Assembly: GCF_025642135.1 (NCBI RefSeq)
Contig: NZ_CP106793.1
Span: 1,526,001-1,590,000, forward strand
Direction of reading: 5' to 3'
Origin: Streptomyces cynarae
GTDB taxonomy: Bacteria > Actinomycetota > Actinomycetes > Streptomycetales > Streptomycetaceae
DNA length: 64,000 nucleotides
Shown here: piece after piece, positions 16,590 to 24,640 of the stretch
Layout of the letters: the number at the start of each line of letters is the position of its first letter
How positions within the stretch are numbered: position 1 is the first letter of the stretch
Translations under genes and position numbers: made by a program
Notes under the pieces: model-generated
The model's database searches: none
The model's input: only the letters and a program-made list of their open reading frames with translations
Told to the model about the DNA's origin: nothing

Positions 16590-17616
16590 CGTGCCGGCGT
16601 CGCGACGGGGCGAACGTTGCCTGTTGCGGCACTAGGTCGTCGCAGTGGTGGGCGAGCACGATCGCGTCCTCGATGGCCTGGTTGCCGCCCTGACCCAGCG
16701 TCGGTGGCATGGCGTGCGCGGCATCGCCGAGAAGGGCGACCCTGCCGCGGTGGTGGGCGGGCAGCGGCTCGGCGAGGTGGTGGACGTCGTGGCGCAGCAC
16801 GTCCTCGGGGCGGGCGGCGGCGAGGACGGCGGGGATCGGGTCGTGCCAGTCGCCGAACCGCCGCAGGAGTTCGGCCTTCTCGTCGTCGGACGCGCGCTGC
16901 CCGGCGGGCACGACGGCCGCCGCGTAGGCGTAGACCCGGCCGTCCTTGAGCGGATGGGTGCCCCAGATGCGGCCTCGGCCCCAGGTCTCGTGCGAGGCGA
17001 AGGCGGGTCCGGGCACGGGGATCATGACGCGCCAGGTGGTGAATCCGGAGTAGACGGGCCCCGGATGGTGCGGGAACAGTGTCCGTCGTACGCCGGAGTG
17101 GATGCCGTCGGCGGCCACGACCAGTTCTGCCTCAAGGTCTCCGTCGGAGGTGGTGACCCGGGCCGGGCGGTCCGTGTCGCCGGGGTCGGCGAGGCTAGCG
17201 GCGGCGGCCGTGCGGATGGCGTCCGGCGGCAGCAGGGCGGCCAGGCCGTCGATGAGGGTGGCCCGGGGCAGCAGGACGAGCGGTCCGCCGAAGCGCTCGG
17301 CCGCGGCAGCTGCGCCGGTCCGGGTGAGCCAGCGTCCGCCGGGGTGCGCAGCCCGCCGTCACCCTGCCAGGCGGCGAGGTCGCGGAGCGCGTGGCCGATG
17401 CCGATGACGTCCAGTGCGCGCAGGGCGTTCGGGGCGAGGGAGATGGCCGCGCCGACCGGCTCGAGGGAAGGAGCGCGCTCCAGCACGGTGACCCGGAGCC
17501 CGCGCAGGTGCAGGGCCGCGGCCGCGGTGAGGCCACCGATGCCGCCGCCGATCACGATTGCCCGCGACTGCTGTGCCATGGCTGCTCCTCAAGTCCCACG
17601 ATGCTCCGGCGGGTCC

Positions 17617-17663
17617 ACTACAGGAGTAGTGACCGAGCGTGTCGAGCGTACTACAGGAGTAGT
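17617..17663. promoter_or_regulatory. Twin operator sites for the divergent TetR regulator
   Basis: ACTACAGGAGTAGT occurs identically at 17617-17630 and 17650-17663. Each is a perfect inverted repeat, ACTAC-N4-GTAGT. The copies are 33 bases apart (about three helical turns), so two dimers would bind the same face. They lie between the divergent monooxygenase (start 17579) and TetR (start 17685) genes, the usual arrangement for joint repression. Confidence 0.8.
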
Positions 17664-17684
17664 GCGACCGGTAGGTTGACCTTC

Positions 17685-18275
17685 ATGTCCGCACGCACCA
17701 CGGGCGCCCCTCGCGCCGACCTCGTCGCCGACACCGCGCTCGCCCTGCTCGCCGAGCGCGGGATGCGGGGACTGACCCACCGGGCCGTCGACGAGGCGGC
17801 GGAGCTGCCCCAGGGCTCGACCTCGAACGTCGCCCGGACCCGGCTGGCGCTCCTGGAACTCGCGGTGCGCCGCCTCGCGGAGCGGGAGACCCGGGTGCTC
17901 GCCCCGGAGGAGATGCCCGATCTCGAGGACGAACTCGGCGCGCTGGTGGACGGCCTGGCCCTGGCGGCCCACCGTTCCCTCACGCGCAACCGGGATCTCA
18001 CGCTCGCCCGGTACGAACTGGCCCTGGAGGCCACCCGGCGGCCCGAGTTGCGGCGGTACTTCGACGCGGCCGGAGCCCGCTTCCGCGACCAGCTCGCCGC
18101 TCTGCTGACGGCTCTCGGCTCGCCCGACCCGGCACGGCACATGCTGTCGCTGGTGGCCTGGCTGGACGGGCTGATGTTCTCGTGCGTGGCCGGGACCTTC
18201 ACCGCCGAGGTGCCGCCCCTGGACGAGGTCCGCGCCGGGCTGCGGGAACTGCTCGACGGGATGCTCGGCGGCTGA
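17685..18275 (+). CDS. TetR-family transcriptional regulator
   Basis: 196 residues from ATG 17685. ALLAERGMRGLTHRAVDEAAELPQGSTSNVARTRLALLELAV is the TetR helix-turn-helix region, with the C-terminal ligand domain after it. Divergent from the FAD monooxygenase gene and facing two copies of ACTACAGGAGTAGT, so it most likely represses both. The ligand is probably an aromatic or monooxygenase substrate, by inference. The start follows a GTAGGTTGACC stretch with no strong Shine-Dalgarno. Confidence 0.85.
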   Translation: MSARTTGAPRADLVADTALALLAERGMRGLTHRAVDEAAELPQGSTSNVARTRLALLELAVRRLAERETRVLAPEEMPDLEDELGALVDGLALAAHRSLTRNRDLTLARYELALEATRRPELRRYFDAAGARFRDQLAALLTALGSPDPARHMLSLVAWLDGLMFSCVAGTFTAEVPPLDEVRAGLRELLDGMLGG

Positions 18276-18336
18276 CCCGGCCGGCCCGGCGGAAATGCGA
18301 TGGTGGGAGGCGCTCGGGCCGGGTGAGGATGGGGAC

Positions 18337-18849
18337 ATGACTGCCGAACGCCGTGAACCCGCCCTGAACGCCGACGAGCGCACCATGCTGGAAGGCTGGC
18401 TCGACTACCACCGCCACACGCTCGCCTGGAAGTGCGAGGGCCTGACCGACGCCCAGCTCAGGACCGCCTCGGTGGAGCCGTCCGAGCTCTCTCTGATGGG
18501 GCTCGTACGGCACATGGCGGAGGTGGAGCGGGGCTGGTTCCGCAAGGTCCTGGTGGGCGACGACCCGGGACCGATCTACTACAGCGACGAGGACAAGGAC
18601 GGAGAGTTCCACCTCACCGAGGCCGACACCTGGCAGGAGGCGTACGCCACCTGGCAGACCGAGGTCGAGATCGCCCGGCGCAATGCGGCCGGCTTCGGCC
18701 TGGACGACCTCTCGCGGGGCACCAGCAGGTTCACCGAGGAACGCTTCAGCCTGCGCTGGATCTACACCCACATGATCGAGGAGTACGCCCGCCACAACGG
18801 CCACGCCGACCTGATCCGCGAGCGCATCGACGGCGCCACCGGCGAATGA
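18337..18849 (+). CDS. DinB/DUF664-family four-helix protein
   Basis: 170 residues from ATG 18337. LVRHMAEVERGWFRKVLVG in the first half, and RWIYTHMIEEYARHNGHADLIRERIDG at the end, are the metal-binding His regions of the DUF664 branch of the DinB superfamily. This superfamily includes thiol S-transferases that use mycothiol or bacillithiol, but DUF664 members are not characterised. The -10-like GAGGAT lies about 7 bases before the ATG. Confidence 0.82.
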   Translation: MTAERREPALNADERTMLEGWLDYHRHTLAWKCEGLTDAQLRTASVEPSELSLMGLVRHMAEVERGWFRKVLVGDDPGPIYYSDEDKDGEFHLTEADTWQEAYATWQTEVEIARRNAAGFGLDDLSRGTSRFTEERFSLRWIYTHMIEEYARHNGHADLIRERIDGATGE

Positions 18850-18961
18850 CGTCACCCCGGGCGGGCGCGGGGCACTCCGTACGGGGCCTCGGATCACCCG
18901 TGCGGGGCATCCTGCGCCCGTCCGCTCCCCAAAGCGGCGCCGACACAGCAGAGTTGCGCGC

Positions 18962-19411
18962 GTGCACCGAACGACGACGACCGCAACGCTCCTGGTCTCC
19001 GTGGCCGTCTCGGCCCTCGCCGGCTGTGTGACCGTCCAGCGACCGCCGAATCCCGGCCCGCCGCCCGCTTCCTCGCGTCCCTCATCGCCACGCCCCGACG
19101 GCAGCGGGGAACCACGCGTCGTCCAGGCGCCGGCGCGGGAGGCGCTGGAGATGGTCGGCCCCTCCCCCCGCCCGTCGCCGCCCCCGGCCGCCCCGGAGCA
19201 CGCGACCCGTCCGGCGCAGGCCGCGCCGCACCGCACCGCGGCGGCCACGCCCCCGCAGCAGACCCGCCCGGCTCCCCACGTCGAGGTACCGCCGGCCGTC
19301 TCCAACGCGTTCCCCAAGGACACGGGCGTGTGCGCGCTCGGCCGCAGGTACGGGGGATGGCAGCCGGACAGCCCCGAGGCGACCATCTGCCGGGACACAT
19401 ACGGGCGTTGA
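18962..19411 (+). CDS. Proline-rich hypothetical lipoprotein
   Basis: 149 residues, GTG start at 18962. A signal sequence runs to LSALAGC, a good lipobox with the acceptor Cys at about residue 22. The next 85 residues are Pro, Ala and Arg rich and probably span the cell wall. The C-terminal 30 residues, with KDTGVCALGRRYGGWQ and ATICRDTYG, hold two cysteines and look like a short folded motif. Function unknown. Confidence 0.65.
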   Translation: MHRTTTTATLLVSVAVSALAGCVTVQRPPNPGPPPASSRPSSPRPDGSGEPRVVQAPAREALEMVGPSPRPSPPPAAPEHATRPAQAAPHRTAAATPPQQTRPAPHVEVPPAVSNAFPKDTGVCALGRRYGGWQPDSPEATICRDTYGR

Positions 19412-19416
19412 GCTCC

Positions 19417-19612
19417 GGGCCTCACCGTCGAATTCGCGCCTGCCGCGCGACGCCTGGCACGCCCTCCCCCATCGCCTCAAGGGCGTGGGGGACCCCAGCC
19501 GCGTTGTCGTCGGCCGCCGACTCCCCAGGCTCGAACGAGTTCGCGCGGGGCACCCCCGTCGCACCGCGCGCCCGCCGCCTCCGCGTGGACGACGGGAATG
19601 TGGTGGCAGGGC
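19417..19612. mobile_element. Degenerate MITE-like repeat, core related to 35206-35331
   Basis: This stretch between two convergent genes shares a core of about 125 bases (19452-19579) with 35206-35331. Both run GCCTGGCACGC, CTCCCCCA, GGCGTGGGG, CGTTGTCGTC, GACTCCCC, GCTCGAAC and GCGCGGGG in the same order. Its outer ends (GGGCCTCACC at the left and GGTGGCAGGGCC at the right) give only a loose inverted repeat, so the boundaries are approximate. No coding capacity is visible, and the TPR-like gene on the right ends directly at its edge. Confidence 0.6.
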
Positions 19613-20191
19613 CTACGAGCGCTGTCTCGGCGGCCCCGGAGTCCCGTCTCCCGGGCCGTCCCTGGGAACGGGTCCGGGTCTGCCGGACGGCGGTTCCTCC
19701 GCCTCCTCTGCCGCGAGCCGTCGCTCCAGGCGGCCGATCGCCGCTCTGATGCCCTCGCCGTAGCCGTCGTCGCCCAGAGCGCCGACCGCGGCCCGGGCCA
19801 GGCGCAGATGGGCGCGGGCGTCCTCGCGACGGCCGAGCTTGACGTAGTCGGCGGCCAGGTTCAGCTGGAGCGAGGGGTACAACGCGTGTGCCGCGAGAGC
19901 GCCCTCGTGGTCGGCGAGGCGCTCGTCGGTCAGCTCCTCGGCGGCCGACAGCGCTCTGAGGTCCCAGGCGAGCTCGTCGGCCGGGTCGTCCTGGGTGTCC
20001 GCCATGTAGTGCGCCAGAGTGCAGCGGTGCAGTGGGTCGCCGTCCTCGCCGATCTCCGCCCACAGCCCCAGGAAGCGGTCCCTGGCCTCCTCGCGGTCGC
20101 CGGCGTGGTGCAGCATGACGACCTGTCCGATGCGGGTCATGACGGCGTCCGGCGCCGCCTGTTCCTGTCGCTTCGCCACCGCGCCCTCCAT
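19613..20191 (-). CDS. Tetratricopeptide-like hypothetical protein
   Basis: 192 residues from ATG 20191. The middle half has helix pairs resembling TPRs: MLHHAGDREEARDRFLGLWAEI and the later YVKLGRREDARAHLRLARAAV with conserved small and aromatic positions. No other domain is seen. The Pro/Gly-rich tail ends at the edge of the repeat element at 19417-19612, so the last 20 residues may derive from it. Longer starts at 20206 (ATG) and 20233 (TTG) exist. Confidence 0.6.
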   Translation of the reverse strand: MEGAVAKRQEQAAPDAVMTRIGQVVMLHHAGDREEARDRFLGLWAEIGEDGDPLHRCTLAHYMADTQDDPADELAWDLRALSAAEELTDERLADHEGALAAHALYPSLQLNLAADYVKLGRREDARAHLRLARAAVGALGDDGYGEGIRAAIGRLERRLAAEEAEEPPSGRPGPVPRDGPGDGTPGPPRQRS

Positions 20192-20310
20192 GCTCGTCAC
20201 CGTCATCACGACGCTAACCGCCACCACGGACAATGAGGCTCAGGCAGCTCCGTACGGCACTGGGCCAAGCCGGTGACGACAGGGCCGGCCGACGACGGCG
20301 ACCGGCCGCA

Positions 20311-20337
20311 CGCGGAGGACCCCCCATGTCCTCCGCG
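20311..20337 (-). terminator. Intrinsic terminator-like hairpin after ung
   Basis: CGCGGAGGAC and GTCCTCCGCG form a perfect 10-bp stem with a 7-base loop, about 35 bases beyond the ung stop. There is no T tract, as is common in high-GC actinomycetes. Confidence 0.6.
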
Positions 20338-20371
20338 GACGCGCGGCCGTGCCGCCCCGCCTCTCCGGGTG

Positions 20372-21055
20372 TCAGCCCAGGTTCGGGATCGTCCAGTCGA
20401 TCGGCTCGTGTCCCTGCCGGGCCACCGCCTCGTTGATCTGAGTGAACGGACGGGAACCGAAGAACTTCTTCGCCGACAGCGGCGAGGGGTGCGCGCCCTT
20501 GACCACCGCATGCCGCGTCTCGTCGATCAGCGGCAGCTTCTTCTGCGCGTAGTTGCCCCACAGCACGAACACCGCCGGGTCGGGCCGTCCGGCCACGGCA
20601 CGGATCACCGCGTCGGTGAACTTCTCCCAGCCCCTGCCCTTGTGCGAGTTCGCCTCGCCGCCGCGCACCGTCAGCACCGCGTTCAGCAGCAGCACGCCCT
20701 GCTGGGCCCACGGCATCAGATAGCCGTTGTCCGGGATCGGCGTGCCCAGCTCCTCGTGCATCTCCTTGTAGATGTTGCGCAGCGAGGGCGGGATCTTGAC
20801 CCCGGGCCGGACGGAGAAGCACAGGCCGTGGCCCTGGCCCTCGCCGTGGTACGGGTCCTGGCCGAGGACGAGCACCTTCACCTTCTCGTACGGCGTGGCG
20901 TCCAGCGCGGCGAAGACCTCCTCGCGCGGAGGGTAGACGGGACCCTTGGCACGCTCGTCCTCGACGAACTCCACGAGCTCCTTGAAGTAGGGCTGCTGCA
21001 GTTCGTCGCCCAGAACGCCCCGCCAGGACTCCGGCAGCATGGCGATGTCGGTCAC
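20372..21055 (-). CDS. ung: Uracil-DNA glycosylase, family 1
   Basis: 227 residues. The catalytic water-activating motif GQDPYHG (65-71, Asp67) and the DNA-intercalation/His loop HPSPLS (His189) are intact, and LLLNAVLTV is the uracil-binding strand. It excises uracil arising from cytosine deamination, important in high-GC genomes. GTG start at 21055 behind GGAGGA. Single gene. Confidence 0.95.
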   Translation of the reverse strand: MTDIAMLPESWRGVLGDELQQPYFKELVEFVEDERAKGPVYPPREEVFAALDATPYEKVKVLVLGQDPYHGEGQGHGLCFSVRPGVKIPPSLRNIYKEMHEELGTPIPDNGYLMPWAQQGVLLLNAVLTVRGGEANSHKGRGWEKFTDAVIRAVAGRPDPAVFVLWGNYAQKKLPLIDETRHAVVKGAHPSPLSAKKFFGSRPFTQINEAVARQGHEPIDWTIPNLG

Positions 21056-21146
21056 GTCAACTTCCTCCGATGTGCGGTCACTTCCAGGTACGGAACCTAC
21101 AGGCGACCACTGACAACCGGCATGCGGCCCCCGCCCCGGGGTCGCG

Positions 21147-22730
21147 CTACCAGCTGGTCTTCCGGTACAGCTCCCACATCATCATGATCGTCGACGGGTC
21201 CAGCGCCCGCTCCCCGCCGGAGATGTCCTCGCTCGCCGCCAGGAACTGCTTGCCCTGCCACAGCGGCAGCAGCCGGGCGTCGTTCACCAGGATCTGCTGG
21301 GCCTGCTGGAACTCCTTGACCACGTTGGCGCGGTCGCTCTCGCGCCGCGACTGCGGCAGCAGCACCTTGCTGATCTCCGGCGACGGATAGGGCGTGCCCA
21401 GCGCGTTCTGCTCGCCGACGAACGGCGCGATGTAGTTGTCGGGGTCCGGGAAGTCGGGGAACCACCCCCGGCCGAACACCGGGTACTCGCCCTTCTGGTA
21501 GCCGTCCACATAGGTCTTCCAGGGGCGGCTCTTGAGGGTGACCTGGAACAGGCCGGAATTCTCGAGCTGTTGCTTGAGCGCCTGGAACTCCGGGCCCGTC
21601 TCGGAGCCGTACCGGTCGGTGGTGTACCACAGGGTCAGCGGGACCCTCTGGGTGATGCCCGCCGCTGTGAGGATCTTGCGGGCCTTGGCGGTGCTGGGGT
21701 CCCCGTAGTCGTCGAAGAAGGGCGTGGTGTGCCCGGTCAGTCCCGCCGGGACCATGGAGTAGAGGGGTTCGACGGTGTCCTTGTAGACGTTGTGGGCGAT
21801 CGCGGCCCGGTCCACCACCTGGGCGACGGCCTTGCGGACGGCGAGCTTGCCGGCCCAGGGGTCCTTCGGGTTGAACACCAGGTAGCTGATCTCGATGCCG
21901 GGGTTCTCGACGAGCTGGATGCCGCCCGAGGACTCGTGGCGCTGGAGGGCCACGATGTCGGAGGAGGCGAGCCCCCGGTAGGTGATGTCGATCTTGTGGT
22001 TCTTGAGGGCGTCGACCATGCCGGCGGAGTCCTGGAAGTACCGGATGGTGACGGCGTCGTTCTTGCGGTCGGCGTAGCCCTCGTAGCGGCCGTTCCGGGT
22101 GAGCCGGGCCTCCTTGCCCTCCTCGTAGGACCGCAGCGTGTACGGCCCCGACCCGCTGATCCCGCCGTCCTCGCGCACCCGCGTGGCGGGGTAGTCGGCC
22201 GGGTCGACGATCGACATTGCCGGGGTCGCGAGGACGAACGGGAAGGTGGCGTCCGGTTCGTTCAGGTGGAAGACGACCTCACGGTCGCCCCGCACCTCGA
22301 CCCGCTGGAGGCTGCCGAGCAGGCCCGCCGGGCCGCCGGACACATTGATCCGCTTGATCCGGTCGATCGAGTACTTCACGGACCGGGCGTCGAGCTTGTC
22401 CCCGTTGGAGAACGTCAGCCCCTTGCGCAGGACGCAGCGGTAGAGGAGGTTCGTCCGGTCGGTGAACCCGCAGCTCTCGGCGGCGTCGGGTCCCGGCAGC
22501 ACCGCGCCGTCGGGGTAGTTCAGCAGGGTCTGGTAGACGTTGCGGAACAGCTCCCAGGAGCTGTCCCAGGACGCGGCGGGATCGAGGGTGCTCGGCGCGC
22601 TGGTGGTGCCCACGACGATCGGCCCCTTGTCGTCGGAGGACTGCGAGGAGAGGGCACCGCAGCCGGCCACCAGGGACAGGGACGTGATCGCCGCCAGCCG
22701 ACGCAGACGGTTCCGGTTGAACACGCGCAC
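21147..22730 (-). CDS. ABC transporter peptide-binding lipoprotein (SBP family 5), orphan
   Basis: 527 residues, GTG start behind GAGGAG. The signal peptide ends SLVAGCG, a lipobox with Cys around residue 24. The rest is a family 5 extracellular binding protein with SAPSTLDPAASWD near the start and the typical LRKGLTFSNGDKLDARSVKYS motif. Such proteins deliver peptides or nickel to an ABC permease, but no permease or ATPase genes are adjacent. A near-palindrome (22827-22842) lies about 100 bases upstream of the start. It may work with a transporter elsewhere or act as a sensor. Confidence 0.88.
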   Translation of the reverse strand: MRVFNRNRLRRLAAITSLSLVAGCGALSSQSSDDKGPIVVGTTSAPSTLDPAASWDSSWELFRNVYQTLLNYPDGAVLPGPDAAESCGFTDRTNLLYRCVLRKGLTFSNGDKLDARSVKYSIDRIKRINVSGGPAGLLGSLQRVEVRGDREVVFHLNEPDATFPFVLATPAMSIVDPADYPATRVREDGGISGSGPYTLRSYEEGKEARLTRNGRYEGYADRKNDAVTIRYFQDSAGMVDALKNHKIDITYRGLASSDIVALQRHESSGGIQLVENPGIEISYLVFNPKDPWAGKLAVRKAVAQVVDRAAIAHNVYKDTVEPLYSMVPAGLTGHTTPFFDDYGDPSTAKARKILTAAGITQRVPLTLWYTTDRYGSETGPEFQALKQQLENSGLFQVTLKSRPWKTYVDGYQKGEYPVFGRGWFPDFPDPDNYIAPFVGEQNALGTPYPSPEISKVLLPQSRRESDRANVVKEFQQAQQILVNDARLLPLWQGKQFLAASEDISGGERALDPSTIMMMWELYRKTSW

Positions 22731-22826
22731 ACTCCTCGATCTGCCGTACCAGGGGTCGGCGGCAGACCATACCGCAGCACCCCGCCGACCGGACCGGTTC
22801 GGCGACGGCTGTGACCGGGGCGTTTT

Positions 22827-22842
22827 ATGACGACGTTGTCAT
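22827..22842 (-). promoter_or_regulatory. Near-palindromic operator-like site
   Basis: ATGACGACGTTGTCAT pairs over all but one position pair, and lies about 100 bases upstream of the binding-protein gene on its promoter side. TetR-type operators often look like this, but no adjacent regulator gene exists. Confidence 0.35.
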
Positions 22843-22865
22843 CACTCCGGGTGCCTCCCGTACGT

Positions 22866-22904
22866 CGACACGGGCGCCCCTTGTGTCAAGGGACGCCCGT
22901 GTCG
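22866..22904 (-). terminator. Strong terminator hairpin downstream of the SDR gene
   Basis: An outer perfect 11-bp stem (CGACACGGGCG with CGCCCGTGTCG) encloses an inner perfect 6-bp stem (CCCTTG with CAAGGG) and a TGT loop. It is 27 bases beyond the SDR stop. The symmetry would let it work on both strands. Confidence 0.75.
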
Positions 22905-22930
22905 CCGGCCCATGTCGAGGGCCGGTTCCG

Positions 22931-23689
22931 TCAGACCGCGGCGTTCAGATAGTGACCGCCGTCGAGGACGAGCGTCTGACCGGTGATCCAGTCGGACTGG
23001 TCCGAGGTCAGGAACGCGGCGGCGCCGCCGATGTCGGCGGGCACGCCGAGCCGGCCCAGGGGATAGGACGCGGCTGCCTCCTCCTCGCGGCCCTCGTACA
23101 GGGCCTGCGCGAACTTGGTCTTCACCACGGCCGGCGCGATGGTGTTGACCCGCACCCCGGGTGCGAACTCGTGCGCGAGCTGCAGGGTCAGGTTGATCAT
23201 CGCGGCCTTGCTCATGCCGTACGCGCCGATGAACGGCGAGGCGTTCAGGCCCGCCACGGACGCGATGTTGACGATGGCGCCACCGTTGTCCTTCTGCCAG
23301 GCGTGCCAGGTCCTCTGGGCGAAGCCGAGCGCCGAGACGACGTTGGTCTCGAACACCTTGCGGGCCACGTTCAGGTCGAGGTCGGCGATGGGACCGAACA
23401 CCGGGTTGGTCCCGGCGTTGTTGACCAGGAAGTCGACCCGGCCGAAGGCCTCCATGGTGCGTTCCACGGCGATGGCCTGGTGGTCCTCGTCGTGCGCCTT
23501 GCCGGCGACGGCGATGACGCGGTCGGCGCCGAGCTTCTCGACGGCCTCCTTCAGGGCCTCCTCGGTGCGTCCGGTGATGCAGACGCGGTCGCCGCGGGCG
23601 ACGAACGCCTCGGCGATGCCGTAGCCGATGCCGCGGCTGGCGCCCGTGATGAGGGCGACCTTGCCGGAGAGTGCGGGCAGTTCAGTCAT
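22931..23689 (-). CDS. SDR-family oxidoreductase (FabG-like)
   Basis: 252 residues. TGASRGIGYGIAEA is the cofactor motif, NNAGTNP follows near residue 90, Ser is in NIASVAG and IGAYGMSKAAM gives Tyr-x3-Lys. GLNASPFIGAYG and the C-terminus match actinobacterial 3-ketoacyl-reductase-like SDRs. It lies 18 bases downstream of a second FabG-type gene on the same strand, so the pair forms an operon. Substrate is not decided by sequence. Confidence 0.88.
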   Translation of the reverse strand: MTELPALSGKVALITGASRGIGYGIAEAFVARGDRVCITGRTEEALKEAVEKLGADRVIAVAGKAHDEDHQAIAVERTMEAFGRVDFLVNNAGTNPVFGPIADLDLNVARKVFETNVVSALGFAQRTWHAWQKDNGGAIVNIASVAGLNASPFIGAYGMSKAAMINLTLQLAHEFAPGVRVNTIAPAVVKTKFAQALYEGREEEAAASYPLGRLGVPADIGGAAAFLTSDQSDWITGQTLVLDGGHYLNAAV

Positions 23690-23707
23690 GTTGCGTGTCC
23701 CCCGGCC

Positions 23708-24469
23708 CTAGTCGAGCGGTCCGCCGGCGACGTACAGCACCTGGCCGGAGACGAATCCGGCGGCCTCGCCCGTGAAGAAGGCGATCGCGTTGGCGATGTC
23801 CTCGGGCTCGCCCACGCGCGCCACGGGGATCTGGGTGGCGGCCGCCGCCTTGAAGTCCTCGAAGCCCATGCCGACGCGGTCGGCGGTGGCCTTCGTCATC
23901 TCGGTGGCGATGAAGCCCGGAGCGACGGCGTTCGCGGTGATGCCGAACTTGCCGAGCTCCTTGGCCAGGGTCTTGGTGAAGCCCTGCAGACCGGCCTTGG
24001 CGGCGGAGTAGTTCACCTGGCCGCGGTTGCCGAGCGCGGAGGACGAGGAGAGGTTGACGATCCGGCCGAAGCCGGCGTCGACCATGTGCTTCTGGCAGGC
24101 CCGGGACATCAGGAAGGCGCCGCGCAGGTGGACGTTCATGACGGTGTCCCAGTCGGAGACGCTCATCTTGAACAGCAGGTTGTCGCGCAGCACGCCCGCG
24201 TTGTTGACGAGGATGGTCGGCGCGCCCAGTTCCTCGGCGATCCGCGCGACGGCCGCCTCGACCTGGGACTCGTCCGAGACGTCGCAGCCGACGGCGATGG
24301 CCTTGCCACCGGCGGCGGTGATCTTCTCGACGGTGTCCTTGCACGCGGCCTCGTCGAGATCGATCACCGCGACGGCACGGCCCTCGGCGGCCAGTCGTAC
24401 GGCGGTGGCGGCGCCGATGCCGCGCGCGGCGCCGGTGACGACGGCGACCCGCTGATCGGTGGTGGACAT
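23708..24469 (-). CDS. fabG: 3-oxoacyl-ACP reductase-type SDR (FabG)
   Basis: 253 residues from ATG 24469, with GAGAAC upstream. TGAARGIGAAT is the NADP-binding motif, NNAGVLRD the helix-4 motif, and NLSSSSALGNRGQVNYSAAKAGLQ holds Ser, Tyr and Lys of the active site. The C-terminus GQVLYVAGGPLD is typical. FabG reduces 3-oxoacyl-ACP, but several paralogues exist in Streptomyces. The neighbour downstream is another SDR, so the two may act on related 3-oxoacyl substrates. Confidence 0.88.
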   Translation of the reverse strand: MSTTDQRVAVVTGAARGIGAATAVRLAAEGRAVAVIDLDEAACKDTVEKITAAGGKAIAVGCDVSDESQVEAAVARIAEELGAPTILVNNAGVLRDNLLFKMSVSDWDTVMNVHLRGAFLMSRACQKHMVDAGFGRIVNLSSSSALGNRGQVNYSAAKAGLQGFTKTLAKELGKFGITANAVAPGFIATEMTKATADRVGMGFEDFKAAAATQIPVARVGEPEDIANAIAFFTGEAAGFVSGQVLYVAGGPLD

Positions 24470-24640
24470 TGATGGTTCTCCTCGCCCTTGGAAAGCCTGG
24501 AACACCTTTGGAACGTCTGCTGACAAGCGTCTGCGGCTCACGGTACGCCCTCGGTGAGCGACCGCTTAGTACCTTCAGCAGACGTGACGCTAGAAGCCCT
24601 GGCACCCGGTGTCAACGGCACACCCGGCGCGTGTGATCCA

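Larger units (their letters stand above)
16414..16631. mobile_element. 218-bp non-autonomous element (MITE-like) with CTAG duplication
   Basis: The ends are inverted repeats: 24 bases from 16414 (TGCCGCGCCAGGCAACGTTT and on) match the reverse complement of 16608-16631 at 21 of 24 positions. CTAG flanks both sides (16410-16413 and 16632-16635), a target duplication of the IS5-family type. Removing the element and one CTAG restores HCDDLAAYTA across the junction in the host monooxygenase. It contains two identical 47-bp palindromic repeats and no transposase. The insertion plus duplication is 222 bases, exactly 74 codons, so the frame is kept. Confidence 0.88.
16162..17579 (-). pseudogene. FAD-dependent monooxygenase gene with a frameshift and an inserted element
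   Basis: The N-terminus (ATG 17579) has the FAD-binding AIVIGGGIGGLTAAAAL and the expected GAAISLAPNALRALD. After LRTPA the correct reading moves into another frame: loss of one base in a GCGG/GACG stretch near 17337-17343 explains it. In the second frame (to 16162) the sequence continues normally with AADGIHSGVRR, then GRVALLGDAAHAM, the second FAD motif. Between HHCDDL and AAYTAVRLPR it is interrupted by a 222-base insertion that stays in frame. The family hydroxylates aromatic substrates. It pairs with the GTGA-coupled Gfo/Idh gene and a divergent TetR repressor. Probably inactive because of the frameshift. Confidence 0.85.
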
